A DNA stretch of 64,000 nt from the NCBI GenBank assembly GCA_028564925.1, contig CM053029.1, forward strand, positions 609,621,486 to 609,685,485, in the 5' to 3' direction. This document shows positions 10,866-22,259 of this stretch, in pieces (positions within the stretch are counted from its first letter, which is position 1; every line of letters begins with the position of its first letter). A model generated the notes under the pieces. That model saw only the letters and a list, made by a program, of their open reading frames with translations. It was not told the DNA's origin and did not search any database. Made by a program: the position numbers and the translations under genes. This DNA is from Lithobates sylvaticus (lineage: Eukaryota > Chordata > Amphibia > Anura > Ranidae).

Positions 10866-12600
10866 TGGTTTAGGGAGATAGATAAAATTAGATGTATGGA
10901 AGAAGTAATACACCTGCAAAACAACTTGGAAACAAAATACCTTGACACTTGGAAGTGCTGGCTGGAATTTAGACTATCTCAAGTCTATATGAGTTATGTG
11001 GGGAACAATTAGATGCTTTATTATTACCCATCTCTGGATTCCCCCCCTGTCCCCACCTCTTCCCCTCTTTTCATGTCCCCCCCCCCCCTTTTCTTATTGA
11101 GCACTTAGGGAGCTAACACAAAAAAAATAAATGGTGTTTTTACCAATTATTAAGGGAAAAAGGGAGAGGAGAAAGGGTTTTTTTTTTTTTTTTTTAATCT
11201 CCTTCCCTTTCCTCACTTTTGGAATAAGGATCACTTAGGGAGTCACTAAAATGGATGCAGGGGCTTATTGCCACACAATATCACATGTAGGAAGCAGGTA
11301 GTATCCCCTTCCATACTTTTCCACAAATTTTTTTTTTTTTTTTTTCCATTTTCCTTAACCTTTGGAACAAGGATTACTTAGAATCACTAAAATAGATGTA
11401 GGGGCCTACGGACACATAATATCACATGTAGGAAGTAGGCAGAGTCCCCTTCCACACCATTTTTTCACTTTTTTTTCCTTTTTTTCTCTCCTTTTTCCAG
11501 TTCACTTTTGGAATAAGGATCACCCAGAGAGTCACTAAAATAGACGTAGGGGCTTAGGCTGCATTCACACCTGAGCGTTTTGTCGCCCTAATCCGCCGTA
11601 AGCCTGAAGCTACAAAACGCTCGAGGGGAAAAAATACATTATTCTCTATGGAGATGGTTCACATCTCCACTCCAAAACGCCTGAAGCCGAACGCCTGAAG
11701 CTCAAACAAGTTCCGGACCCTTTTTTGTCGCGCGAATCGGGCGTTTTTATTCATTTTACATTAGTGACCTTTTGCTCTGCAAAAAATTCGCGGCAAAACG
11801 CGGTAAAAAACGCCGCGAAAATCGCGGTAAAAAACGCCGCAAAAAACGCCGCAAAAACGCGCGATTTTGCTACGCTCAGGTGTGAATGCAGCCTTACTTC
11901 CACATAATACCACAAGTAGGAGGTGGGTAATATCCCCTCCTATACCTTTTTCACTAAGTTTTTTTTTTTTTTTTTTTGGAACAAGGACCATTTAGAGAAT
12001 TACTAATATAGATATACGGACCTATTGCCACACAATACCACAGTAGGAGCTGGATAGTATCCCCTTCTATACCTTCTCCATAAAGGGCATAGGGTGTGGT
12101 GTGTGTATATGTATATATGTGTAGGTACGACACGCTGGGGAACTACGGGAGAGGTGAGGAGGGGTGGACTGGGGGGAATTGGGGGTGGTTAACTACCCAG
12201 GGGGGGGGAGGGAAGGAAAAAGGAATACTACATAAAATATTGTTTGAATAAAGTTAGAGGGAGTAAAGAATTAAATCAGGAAGATGGGGGACTACTACTA
12301 TTAGTTTTTTCTACGAAAAATATACTGAGACTGATCCATGTGTTTTGTTGATTGTGTTTTTTTTTCTCTTTTTTTTTTTTTCTCCTTTGCTGTGTGTCTA
12401 TTTATTTGTTATGTAAATATTTATGTATAAGTCCTATGTATGTGTACGTATATATAGATATATATGGGACTTTGTAAAAACGTGGAATGTTATCTTTTGT
12501 TCTTTTTCTCGCTTGTTTTTTTGTATATGTGAAAAAATCTTTTCAATAAAAAATATTTAAACACTGTTGGTGTTGGTGGACAAAAAAAAAAAAAATTACA
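10866..12600 (+). mobile_element. 5'-truncated L1-like LINE, 3' end
   Basis: In-frame sequence from about 10866 to the stop at 11010-11012 reads ...EEVIHLQNNLETKYLDTWKC and ends YVGNN, matching in layout the C-terminus of the L1/Tx1-like ORF2 at 36072. Then follow about 1.5 kb of 3' UTR with four diverged tandem units of about 150 bp (starts near 11210, 11355, 11500 and 11975), an AATAAA at about 12545 and an A-run at 12583-12596. Orientation plus. Only about 50 codons of ORF2 remain. A palindromic MITE interrupts the third 3' UTR unit. Confidence 0.65.
11557..11893. mobile_element. Palindromic MITE, TTA target duplication
   Basis: Ends GGCTGCATTCACACCTGAGC and the exact inverse at 11874-11893. 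TTA flanks it on both sides (11554-11556, 11894-11896). Removing it restores GGGGCTTACTTCCACATAAT, which matches the neighbouring tandem unit GGGGCTTATTGCCACACAAT, so the boundaries are secure. A 3-bp TWA duplication points to PIF/Harbinger. The centre is CGCGGCAAAACGC-rich. Confidence 0.85.
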
Positions 12601-12792
12601 AGACCAAAGCTATTGGCTACTAGCCTCTACGTAGTCCCGTCGTAGGCAACAAACGTCACCACGTTCAGAATGATCGGATTTTCCGACAACTTTGTCCGAC
12701 CGTGTGTACGCAAAACCAACATCAGACAAAGTATGACGGACAGGATCCGACCGACCTGGTCCGCGGATTGTCCGACCGTGTGTATGGGGCTT
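12601..12792. mobile_element. MITE fragment with CCGACCGTGTGTA ends
   Basis: Carries two copies of TCCGACCGTGTGTA (about 12695 and 12770) around AACATCAGACAAAGTATGAC, and terminates TGTGTATGGGGCTTGA next to element B. Related in style to the TTA-flanked family but with different ends. Confidence 0.5.
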
Positions 12793-13662
12793 GATAGAAA
12801 GTCCCGTCTCCGGCGCTGCCATTGGACGACTGATCTGTCCATCAAAGGAGGCGGGACTTTCTATTAAAGAGGCCGCAGAGAAAACAGGAGTTTCTCCTGT
12901 AGCTAATATTTTGGCACTCGTCCCGCCCCATTCCCTGTCCCCTCCGAGGCTGCAGCTGGATGGGAATTAGTCAGGCTGCAGTGATTGCAATGGTGAGTCT
13001 GCATTCCTGGCAATGATGGGAGTTTGCATTCCTGGCAATGAAGGGGGGTGCATTCCTGGCAATGAAGGGGGGCTGCATTCTTGGCAATGATGGGGGGCTG
13101 CATTCTTGGCAATGGTGGGGGGCTGCATTCTTGGCAATGATGGGGGGCTGCATTCTTGGCAATGTTGGGGGGCTGCATTCTTGGCAATGGTGGGGGGCTG
13201 CATTCTCGGCAATGATGGGGGGCTGCATTCTTGGCAATGGTGGGGGGCTGCATTCTTGACAATGGTGGGGGGCTGCATTCTCGGCAATGATGGGGGGCTG
13301 CATTCTCGGCAATGATGGGGGGCTGCATTCTTGGCAATGATGGGGGGCTGCATTCTCGGCAATGATGGGGAGATGCATTCTTGGCAATGGTGGGGAGCTG
13401 CATTCTTGGCAATGGTGGGGGGCTGCATTCTTGGCAATGATGGGGAGCTGCATTCTCGGCAATGATGGGGAGCTGCATTCTCTGCAATGATGGGGGGCTG
13501 CATTCCTGGCAATGGTGGGGCTGCACTCATGGCAATGGTGGGGCTGCAGATGGGCACTGACCCTTATTTTGCTTCGTAGTTTTTTATGTAAAATGTAAGT
13601 TTTTTTTCCTGAAACTTCCCTCTTAAAGTGAAGGTGCGTGTTATACGCCGATAAATATGGTA
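12793..13662 (+). mobile_element. Element B with 25-bp minisatellite
   Basis: A second copy of the 10433 element: same AGAAAGTCCCGTCTCC stem, then about 22 units of the 25-bp repeat (12990-13555), then a tail TGTAAGTTTTTTTTCCTGAA...GTGCGTGTTATACGCCGATA ending ATATGGTA at 13662. That tail is the terminus of the element at 18118-18932, so the two belong to one family although their internal arrays differ. Minus-strand frames of about 200 codons are repeat artefacts. Confidence 0.8.
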
Positions 13663-13908
13663 TATCCAAATAACACGCCCGAGATCATCTCTTTACTCAC
13701 ACACAGCCACAAAGGCAAGAGAATTCTTGTTGGGCCGTGTATTAGTGCTCGAACGAACACCCAGACCGAATTTTAATGGTTCAAAAAATGTCAGGGAAAA
13801 TGGTCGGCCCTCACGCACATTCACTTCATCAACTCTGGCCCTCCTTGAAAAAAGTTTGGACACCCCCGCCGTAGAGGGAGAGAGGAATAAATGGCAATGT
13901 CTCCGTTA
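13663..13908. other. Possible hAT-like right end and spacer
   Basis: 13780-13868 (CTCTGGCCCTCCTTGAAAAA, then GTTTGGACACCCC) looks like the inverse of the end near 10256. The rest is unclassified. Confidence 0.4.
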
Positions 13909-14656
13909 GACATGTGCAGAACAAAAAAAATTTGTTTATTTTCGTTTCGTTTTTTTCGTTTCCGAAAAAAATTTGTTTATTTTCGTTTCGTTTTTTTCGT
14001 TTCCGTTGATTCGTAACGATTCGTAAGTCGTCGGTGTTCGTATTCGTAACGATTCGTACATTCGTAAGAGTTATTTTTTCGTTGATTCGTTTTTTCATTA
14101 GTTTAATTTTCGTTTATATTCGAAATTCGGACGCATTCGTATTTATTCGTACATTCGGAACATTCGTAGATTCGTAATCGGAGCATAATTCATAATTTTA
14201 TGTAATGTGTATGCTATTATTACATTGTAAGAGACACAGAAAATTACGAATCGAAAAAAAAGTTACGAATGTACGAATTTTTTCGTTCAATCCATTTGAA
14301 GCACGTTAAGCAGCGCCATTGTTAGAGACACCGAAAATTACGAATCGAAAAAAAAAAAAATAAAGTTACGAATGTACGAATTTTTTCGTTCATTTTCATT
14401 TTCGTTGTTCCGGTTTTCGTTTTTCGGATTTTCTTCATTCGTACATTCGTTGTTTCTAATTAGTTTTTTTCCGATTTTCGTTGTTTTTCGGATTCGTTCG
14501 ATTTGAACGATTCGTTAATCGGATTCGTTCGATTCGAACGATTCGTTAAAATTTTAGCGAATCATTCGTTCATTCGTACGAAAACGAACGAACGAAAATA
14601 ACGAAAAAAAAAGAAAAACGAAAAAAAAAACGAAACGAATTGCACATGTCTAGTCT
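13909..14656. mobile_element. TTCG-rich foldback element
   Basis: Flanked by inverted ends TAGACATGTGCA (13909 on) and TGCACATGTCTAG (to about 14656). The whole interior is composed of TTCGTT/AACGAA, ATTCGTA and ACGAATGTACGAATTTTTTC words on alternating strands, so either strand can fold. An AT-rich but CpG-dense composition is unusual here. No coding content; superfamily unknown. Confidence 0.7.
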
Positions 14657-15276
14657 CCGTCTCCATATTGCTGTAGACCAGCACCTGGCTACACTAACAT
14701 AAAATATCTCTGAGATAAAAAAGTATAAAAATGTAAAAATGTATTGTAGATTTGTTCTTATGTCCTGATGTAGACCTGGTAAAGGTGTTGGAAGCCCGGT
14801 GTCTACAATAACAGATTCTGGAGGAAGACGTGAGACAATACGGAGAATTGAGGACCATGAAATTGGAAAAACAACAAGTTCTGTTTCGTGTATTCTGTCC
14901 GATGGTTATTTATATAAATGGGGATGTCAGAAAGTAAAGTGACCGTGAAGAGGGTGATTTAGTACTGTACAAGTAACAGAGGGATCAAATAAAAAGGATC
15001 TCTTATTATGATACATGAAGTCAGAGTTTCAGGCAGTTGGGACAGAAGAGTGATGTAAGAGAACCTCTGTGTGCCCACCAGACCATGGAGGACTTCCGCT
15101 CATATACCCGACTCCGCCATCAATGGACAACGTTTCACCAGCCTGCATCTCTTATATTGCAGAAGGTCACCAGCGCATTCTTCTGTTACTTTGTAACACG
15201 TTCAGATTATTAGACATCATGTGCCATGACGAGGTTCAAATGTTGCAACTGCAGTTTTTTTCCAAAATCTGTTTTA
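14657..15276. other. Unique sequence, no gene
   Basis: About 620 bp without repeat hallmarks. A 96-codon frame at 15069-15359 runs into a MITE and has no support as a gene. Candidate for conservation testing. Confidence 0.4.
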
Positions 15277-16256
15277 TTAACCACTTCAACACCGGGCGAT
15301 TTTACCCCCTTCCTTACCAGAGGACTTTTTGCGATTCGGCACTGCATCGCTTTAACTGACAATTGCACGGTCGTGCGACGTTGCACCCAAACAAAATTGA
15401 CGTCCTTTTTTTCCCCACAAATAGAGCTTTCTTTTGGTGGTATAGGATCACCTCTGCGGTTTTTATTTTTTGCGCTATAAACAAAAGAAGAGCGACAATT
15501 TAAAAAAAAACATATATATTTTTTACTTTTTGCTATAATAAATATCCCATTTTTAAAAAAAAAAAAAATTTTTTTACTCAGTTTAGGCCGATACGTATTC
15601 TTCTACATATTTTTAGTAAAAAAAAATCGCAATAAGCGTATATTGATAGGTTTGCGCAAAAGTTATACCGTCTACAAAATAGGGGATAGATTTATTGCAT
15701 TTTTTTTTTTTACTAGTAATGGCGGCGATCTGCGATTTTTTTTTTCGTGACTGCGACATTGCGGCGGACACTTTGGACACTTTTGACACATTTTTGGACC
15801 ATTCACATTTAGACAGCGATCGTTGCTATAAAATTGCAGTGATTACTGTGTAAATGTGACTGGCAGGGAAGGGGTTAACACTAGGGGGCGCTGCAGGGGT
15901 TAATGTGTTCCCTGGTAGTGATTCTAACTGTGGGGGGAGGGAGACTCACAAGGGGAGGAGACCGATCGGTGTTCCTCCGTACTGGGATCACATGATTGGT
16001 CTCCTCTCCACTGACAGGACGTGGAGCTGTGTGTTTACACACACAGCTCCACGGTCCCGCACGGTCCCGCTGGTTTCACGGGCAACTGCGGGTGCCAGGC
16101 GGACATCGTGGCCGCCGGGCACGCGCACCGGTCCCGAGCGATGCCGCGGCGCGCCCCCTAGGCGGCCGGGAATGGAGGACGTCATATGACGCCCCCCAGG
16201 ATGGGAGATCCACCTTGTGGGCGTCATATGACTATGTGCGGTATTGAAGTAGTTAA
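15277..16256 (+). mobile_element. TTAA/CCACTT MITE, forward copy of inverted pair
   Basis: Begins TTAACCACTTCAACACCGGG at 15277 and ends GTATTGAAGTAGTTAA at 16256. It carries the full family signature (ACAATTGCACGGTCGTGCG, CTTTCTTTTGGTGG, CGTCATATGACGCCCC). No minisatellite in this copy. With 16389-17393 it forms a near-perfect 1 kb inverted repeat. Confidence 0.85.
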
Positions 16257-16392
16257 AGGGGCATTCCGGCCGCGTTTTGACACTGTAGTTGCTGACTTTT
16301 AATAAGGACACTTACCTGTCCAGCGAGCCCGCAATGTCGCCCCCCCCAGGCCGATCCATCCATCGGATCGGCTGTCGGCGCCGCCATCTTAA
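16253..16392. mobile_element. Short TTAAAGGGG element fragment
   Basis: A 140-bp piece that begins TTAAAGGGGCATTCCGGCC and ends GCCATCTTAA. It shares its two TTAA edges with the flanking MITEs and resembles the first part of the TTAAAGGGG elements at 20442 and 20970. Confidence 0.6.
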
Positions 16393-17393
16393 CCACTTCA
16401 ATACCGCCCACTATCATATGACGCCCACAAGGTGGATCTCCCATCCTGGGTAGGTGTCATATGACGTCCTCCCATTCCCGGCCGTCTAGAGGGGGGGCAT
16501 GCCGCCCGCCGCATCGCTTGGGACCCGGTGCGCATGCCCGGCGGCCGCGATGTCCGCCGGGCACCCACGGTTGCCCGAGAACACAGCAGGACCGTGGATC
16601 TGTGTAATGATGGGGTGTAAACACAAAGATCCACGTCCTGTCAGAGAAGAGGAGACCGATGATGTGTTCCCAGTACAGAGGAACACTGATCGGTCTCCTC
16701 CCCTTGTGAGTCCCCTCCCCCTACAGTTAGAATCACTCCCAGGGAACATGCATTAACCCCTGCAGCGCCCCCTAGTGTTAACCCCTTCCCTGCCAGTCAC
16801 ATTTACACAGTAATCAGTGCAATTTTATAGCAGCGATCGCTGTGTAAATGTAAATGGTCCCAAAAATGTGTCAAAAGCGTCCGAAGTGTCCACCGCAATG
16901 TCACAGTCACGAAAAAAAAAAATCGCAGATCGCCGCCATTACTAGTAAAAAAAAAAAAAAAATGCAATGAATCTATCCCCTATTTTGTAGACGCTATAAC
17001 TTTTGCGCAAACCAATCAATATACGCTTATTGCATTTTTTTTTTTACCAAAAATATGTGGAAGAATACGTATCGGCCTAAACTGAGGAAAAAAATTGGTT
17101 TAAAAAAAAAAAAAAATAATGGTATATTTATTATAGCAAAAAGTAAAAAATAATGTGTTTTTTTTTTCAAAATTGTCGCTCTTCTTTTGTTTATAGCGCA
17201 AAAAATAAAAACCGCAGAGGTGATCCAATACCACCAAAAGAAAGCTCTATTTGTGGGAAAAAAAGGACGTCAGTTTTGTTTGGGTGCAACATCGCACGAC
17301 CGCGCAATTGTCAGTTAAAGCGGCGCAGTGCCCAATCGCAAAAAGTGCTCTGGTGAGGAAGGGGGTAAAATCCTCAGGGGCTGAAGTGGTTAA
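16389..17393 (-). mobile_element. TTAA/CCACTT MITE, reverse copy of inverted pair
   Basis: Reverse-oriented sister of 15277-16256: starts TTAACCACTTCAATACCGCC and ends GCTGAAGTGGTTAA. The pairing includes the GGAGGAGACCGATCGGTG region and CGTCATATGACG. Both TTAA edges are intact. Confidence 0.85.
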
Positions 17394-18117
17394 TGAAGGG
17401 AAACAGGAAACTTTACTGCCCAACTTTTTATTTAAAAGTTCAAATCAGTATTTTTTGCAAGAAAATTACTTAGAACCCCCAAACATTATATATTTTTTTG
17501 CAGCAGAGACCCTAGAGAATAAAATGGCAATCGCTGCAATATTTTATGTCACACTGGATTTGCGCAGCTGTCTTTAAAATGCAACTTTACATGATATTTA
17601 CCCAGATTTTTTTTGTATAATGTAAAAGGATGTTACACCGAGTACATAGATACCTAACACGTCATGCTTTAAAATTGCGCACGCTTGTGGAATGGCGGCA
17701 AACTACGGTACTTAAAAGTCTCCATAGGCGATGCTTTACATTTTTTTTACAGGTTACCTGTTTAGAATTACAAAGGAGGTCTAGTGACAGAATTATTGCC
17801 CTCACTCTAGCGTTCGCGGCAATACATCACATGTGTGGTTTGAACACCGTTTACACCATTTACATATACTTTGCATGACTTACGTGAACGTTCGCTTCTA
17901 AGCGTGAGCGTGGAGGGATGGGCTCTTAAAAAAAAAAAAAAAATTCTCATTTAAATTTTTATTTTTACACTGTCCCTTTATTTTATTTTTATCACTTTTA
18001 TTACTATTACAAGGAATGTAAACATCCCTCGTAATGTAAATAAGGATGACAGGTCCTCTTTATGGAGAGATGACCCCACGAGATGAGAAAAATACCCCAA
18101 ATCTCTAATTTTCCTAG
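17394..18117. other. Unclassified repeat-like sequence
   Basis: No gene. The last part (ACAAGGAATGTAAACATCCC, ATGACAGGTCCTCTTTATGG) continues after the 18118-18932 insertion at about 18933 and looks like a larger ranid repeat that ends near 20770. Confidence 0.5.
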
Positions 18118-18932
18118 TACCGTATTTATCGGCGTATAACACGCACTTTTTCCCCCTTAAAATCGGGGGAAAGTCATGGGTGCGTGTTATACGCCGATCC
18201 CCCCAAAAAAAAGTGACCAAAAAAATCAAACGCGCCGAAAAATAGCGACCGATGTAAAAAAAAAACGAGCGCCGCCGAAAAAAAAACGTGCGCCGCCGAA
18301 AAAGACCGATCTGACTGTTCGGCTCCGCTCGCAGTCCTGCCTCCCTGCTCTCGCTTCCGAAACAGCAGGGAGGCGGGACTGCAAACGGAGCCGAACAGAC
18401 GTCTCGGGCTTTTCCAGCCGCGCTTGGTCTTTAATGGCGGCGCCCGCTCGTTCTTTTCCGGCGGCAAATTTAAACATGGCAAGCTGTAAAAGACGCTGAC
18501 AAGCTGCAAAAGACGCTGGCAAGGCTGCAAATCACGATGGGCAAGGCTGCAAATCACGCTGGGCAAGGCTGCAAATGACGCTGGGCAAGGCTGCAAATCA
18601 CGATGGGCAAGGCTGCAAATGACGCTGGGAAAGGCTGCAAATGACGCTGGGCAAGGCTGCAAATGGCGCTGGGAAAGGCTGCAAATGGCGCTGGGCAAGG
18701 CTGCAAATGACGCTGGGCAAGGCTGCAAATGATGCTGGGCAAGGCTGCAAATGACGCTGGGCAAGGCTGCAAATGGCGCTGGGAAAGGCTGCAAATGACG
18801 CTGGGCAAGGCTGCAAATGACGCTTAAATGTAAGTTTTTTTTTTTTCCCCTAAACTTCCCTCCTAAAACTTTTTTTTCCTTAAAATGCCCTCCTAAACTT
18901 GGGGTGCGTGTTATACACCGATAAATACGGTA
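18118..18932. mobile_element. TACCGTATTTATCGG-ended element with 22-bp array
   Basis: Inverted ends of about 29 bp start TACCGTATTTATCGGCGTAT at 18118 and are mirrored at 18904-18932 (GTTATACACCGATAAATACG). Inside are GC-rich stems (about 18315-18400) and about 15 copies of a 22-bp unit built on AAGGCTGCAAATGACGCTGG (18483-18825). It shares its right end with the 12793-13662 element. A DNA transposon is probable; superfamily unresolved (TA flanks possible). Confidence 0.8.
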
Positions 18933-19571
18933 ATTCATTTTAATTTTTTTAAACTTCACTTAAAAAAAAATAAAATAAATTACTATGGCCCGAGAACCGT
19001 TAGTGACATCAGACGTTGCTCCGGTCCTCCAAGGGCATAGAAACGAGTGGCGGCCATCTTGGCCTCCATGTCCAGCTAAAGGCCGCATCGGATCGCTTCT
19101 GGGCTTTACCGATCCGTTCTGAAAGCGATCCCGTCTCTAATCCGCCCACGGGACCACTTTTATCTGACAGAGAATCGACCATAGTAAAAAACTATTTTTT
19201 TAAAGTAAGATCCCTGTAGTGGTTGTAACTGAGTAGCGGCGGGAAGATCGCGGCCAAACACACAATTTGCGTCACTCTGCGGCATTGGCGAAGGTCGTTG
19301 TGGTTTGAAGGCTGTGTGCTTCCTCATCCTGACAATGCGAAATCGGATCCATTTTTAATGTATTCCCCGATGCCTCTCCTGTCTGCACACATTTACTGAC
19401 GTGTGGAAGTGTGAGGATTCTGACTCACTGAGATGTCACTGCGAAGAGTCCCGGCGTGACCCCGGACAGAAGACGTGATTGAGCCGGACAGAGCGGAGAC
19501 TTCAAGGTGACTCAGCCGGCAGAGGTGGGAAAGAAAGTCATGACGGCCTTTTCAGTGCTCCGATTAATCTA
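18933..19571. other. Unclassified GC-rich repeat body
   Basis: Continues the repeat interrupted at 18118. It contains CATCTTGGCCTCCATGTCC and a segment (CATGACGGCCTTTTCAGTGC, about 19540) repeated at about 20508. No gene recognised. Confidence 0.45.
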
Positions 19572-20366
19572 CTTGGAACCGAGCGGCCGCATATTTATGT
19601 GCAATTGCGCCAAGCGTGCTGTGCTGAGAGTGCGCGCCCGGCGCGCTCCCAGCACCGCTACCGGTGGCTTACTGAAAAATCCAGAAAAAGCGAAGGGGCG
19701 TGCGCTCGGCGCATCGCTACTGGTTTTCCGATCATGTGACTACTGTGGTAGCCAATCACGGAGGTAACTCCTTGGAACCAAGCGGCCGCATATTTACGTG
19801 CAATCGTGCCAAGCGTGCTGTGTCGAGAGTGCGCGCCCGGCACGCTCCCAGCACAGTTACTGTGGCTTACTGAAAGATCCAGAAAAAGCGCAGGGGCGTA
19901 CGCTCGGCGCATCGCTACTGGTTTTCCGATCATGTGACTACTGTGGTAGCCAATCACGGAGGTAACTCCTTGGAACCAAGCGGCCGCATATTTACATGCA
20001 ATCGTGCCAAGCGTGCCGTGTCGAGAGTGCGCGCCCGGCGCGCTCCCAGCACAGTTGCCGGTGGCTTACTGAAAGATCCAGAAACAGCGCAGGGGCGTAC
20101 GCCCGGCGTAGCGCTACTGGTTTTCCAATCATGTGACTACCGTGGTAGCCAATCACGGAGGTAACTCCTTGGAACCAAGCGGCCGCATATTTACGGGCAA
20201 TCGTGCCAAGCGTGCTGTGTCAAGAGTGCGCACCCGGCGCACTCCCAGCACAGTTACCGGTGGCTTACTGAAAGATCCAGAAAAAGTGCAGGGGCGTACG
20301 CCCGGCGTATCACTACTGGTTTTCCAATCATGTGACTACCGTGGCAGCCAATCGCGGTGGTCACGT
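19572..20366. repeat. Four tandem copies of a 199-bp unit
   Basis: Units begin CTTGGAACC at about 19572, 19771, 19969 and 20168, giving 198-199 bp spacing. Each holds a NotI-like GCGGCCGC, AGAGTGCGCGCCCGG, a TGGCTTACTGAAAGATCCAG block and CAATCATGTGACTAC. GC-rich and CpG-rich, diverged by several percent. Open frames across the array are by-products. Confidence 0.9.
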
Positions 20367-20441
20367 GACAATAAGCCCCCGCCCCGCCTCCCAGCATTCT
20401 AGACCCCCTTAAAGGGCCGGCATGCACCGGTTCTAAGGGGG

Positions 20442-20770
20442 TTAAAGGGGAACTCCACTTTTCGTGATTGAAAAAATAGCCAATAAAAATAAGGTGGCAA
20501 AGAATGTCATGCCGGCCTTTTCAGTGCTCTGACAGAACGGGGAAAAGCCTTGTTTACATAGGCACTTCCCCGTTCTGCGGCCCCGTGACACGTTCCCCGG
20601 GAGACTGGCGGACATCGAGTCCGCCGGTCCCGCGGGCATGGTCACGCTGTACGCCGCGGGTGCGCACCCGCTATTCCCGCCTCTTAAAGGGGACATACAG
20701 GTATGCCCATTTGCCCACTGCTGCCATTGTGCCGACGTATATCGGTGTGCGGCGGTCGGCAAGTGGTTAA
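20442..20770. mobile_element. TTAA-flanked element, right half of larger repeat
   Basis: TTAAAGGGGAACTCCACTT at 20442 and GCGGTCGGCAAGTGGTTAA ending 20770. The right end is a CCACTT-type terminus, the left a TTAAAGGGG-type terminus, so two families meet here. Confidence 0.6.
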
Positions 20771-20969
20771 TGAAATTCAAATTATTTTGAGAAGCACCTG
20801 TTTATGATAGCCCATATCAGGCAACCACTTAATAGGGATGGCGACCAACTATCACCATTTTATTCTCCATATTTGGGGGGGGGGAGTCATTTATGGTAAT
20901 TTCTAGCAACAAAAATGCAGATTTTACATATCTGCAAAAATCTAAAAAATGCCCCTGATATACAAGTGA

Positions 20970-22259
20970 TTAAAGGGGTTGTAAAGGTAAATTTTTGTTT
21001 CACCTTAATGCATTCTATGCATTAAGATGAAAAAACATCTGACAATCTGCTGGCCCCCCATCCCCCCCCGTTTTACTTACCTGACCCCTCGAAAGTCCAG
21101 CGCTTGCCTCCGACATCCTCTTCGCCGCTCAGCCTGGCCGTTGATTGGCTAGAGTGGATGGATTGAAAGCAGCGCAGCAATTGGCTCGCGCTGCTGTCAA
21201 TCACATCCAATGACGCGGCGCGCCGGGGGCGGGGCCGAGTGATACAGTGAGCTGCTAGGTGTTCCGCCGCCGGTGTTCTGTCGGAAAACGTACAACTATC
21301 AAATATTGTCCGGCCCGTACTGCGCAGGCGCATCGCTTGCGCAGTACGGAGCAGAAGGAGCTTCGTAAAATCTCCGAAGAAGAACGCCGCCTGTGCCGCG
21401 AGTGGAGATGCAAGCCCCACCCTCCAAGAGGACATAGGGCTGCAAATAGTTAGAGGGCCCCTCGCGGGCCCGCTTTGCTCGCCACGCTTCGGGCACGGCC
21501 TCTTTTAGATTCTAATGCGGCTTACACGCGGTCGGAATTTCCAATGGAAACAGTCCGATGGGAGCTTTTCTTCGGATTTTCCGACCGTGTGTATGCCCAA
21601 CGGTCTTTTTCTCCGACGGACTTTGAATTGAGAACCTATTTTTCCGACGGAAAACCTTTCTATCGGATTTTTCGATCGTGGGTATGCAATTCCGGCACGC
21701 AAAATTCCAACGCATGCTCGGAAACAATTTGACGCATGCTCGGAGGCATTAAACTTCCCTTTTATAGTGCTGTCAAACGTGTTTTATGCCACTGTGTGTT
21801 GACCGTCGGAATTTGGTGTGATCGTGTGTAGGCAAGACAGCTTGAGCGGAATTCCGTCGGAAAAACCGTCAGAGTTTTTTCCGATGAGAATTCCGATCGT
21901 GTATACGCGGCATTACTCTCTATGTCCACTTGGATGGTGGGGCTTGAACCTGGACTCACGGCGCAGGCGCCGTTCATCTTCGTCTATTTTCGGAATTTGC
22001 TGCGGACACTATTCGATGGGGGACAGTATATGATAGGACACCGGCTGTATCACTGGAGTGCGCCCGCAAGTACTTCTCACCATGAGGGGAGCTCGCATGA
22101 ACGTGAGAAGTACTTGTGGGGGGAAGCCGAGACAGCCGTCAAGGGACCCCAGAAGACCAGGTTTGGGGCCACTCTGTGCAAAACGAGCTGCACAGTGGAG
22201 GTAAGTATAACATGTTTGTTATTTAAAAAAAATATATATTTACGTTACAACCCCTTTAA
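20970..22259. mobile_element. TTAAAGGGGTTGTAAAGG element
   Basis: Left end TTAAAGGGGTTGTAAAGG at 20970; right end TTACAACCCCTTTAA to 22259 is its inverse. TTAA edges. It contains splice-site-like TTACTTACCTGAC and AGGTAAGTAT words near the ends, which are family features and not evidence of exons. The segment 21450-21500 (GGGCCCCTCGCGGGCCCG, CGCCACGCTTCGGGCACG) is an embedded GC-rich repeat. A TTA-type MITE is nested at 21516-21912. Confidence 0.75.
21516..21912. mobile_element. Harbinger-like MITE, about 400 bp
   Basis: Starts TGCGGCTTACACGCGGTCGG and ends GATCGTGTATACGCGGCA, flanked by TAA and TTA. It carries the same interior as 9196-9593 and the split copy at 57367-58977. Confidence 0.85.

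Noticed and set aside
12903-13669. Minus-strand His/Cys/Pro frames resembling zinc-finger proteins (HHCQEC motifs)
   Set aside because: Translation of the 25-bp array in element B; no C2H2 spacing.
18174-18959. 261-codon minus-strand frame
   Set aside because: Covers the 22-bp array and ends of a MITE; no homology recognised.
19479-20402. Repeated 76-89-codon frames ending GSQSRR
   Set aside because: Follow the 199-bp tandem units; no start context or domain, and part of a dispersed repeat.
22200-22215. Splice-donor-like AGGTAAGTAT as evidence of an exon
   Set aside because: The word belongs to the end of the TTAAAGGGG element and recurs near other such ends (49970).
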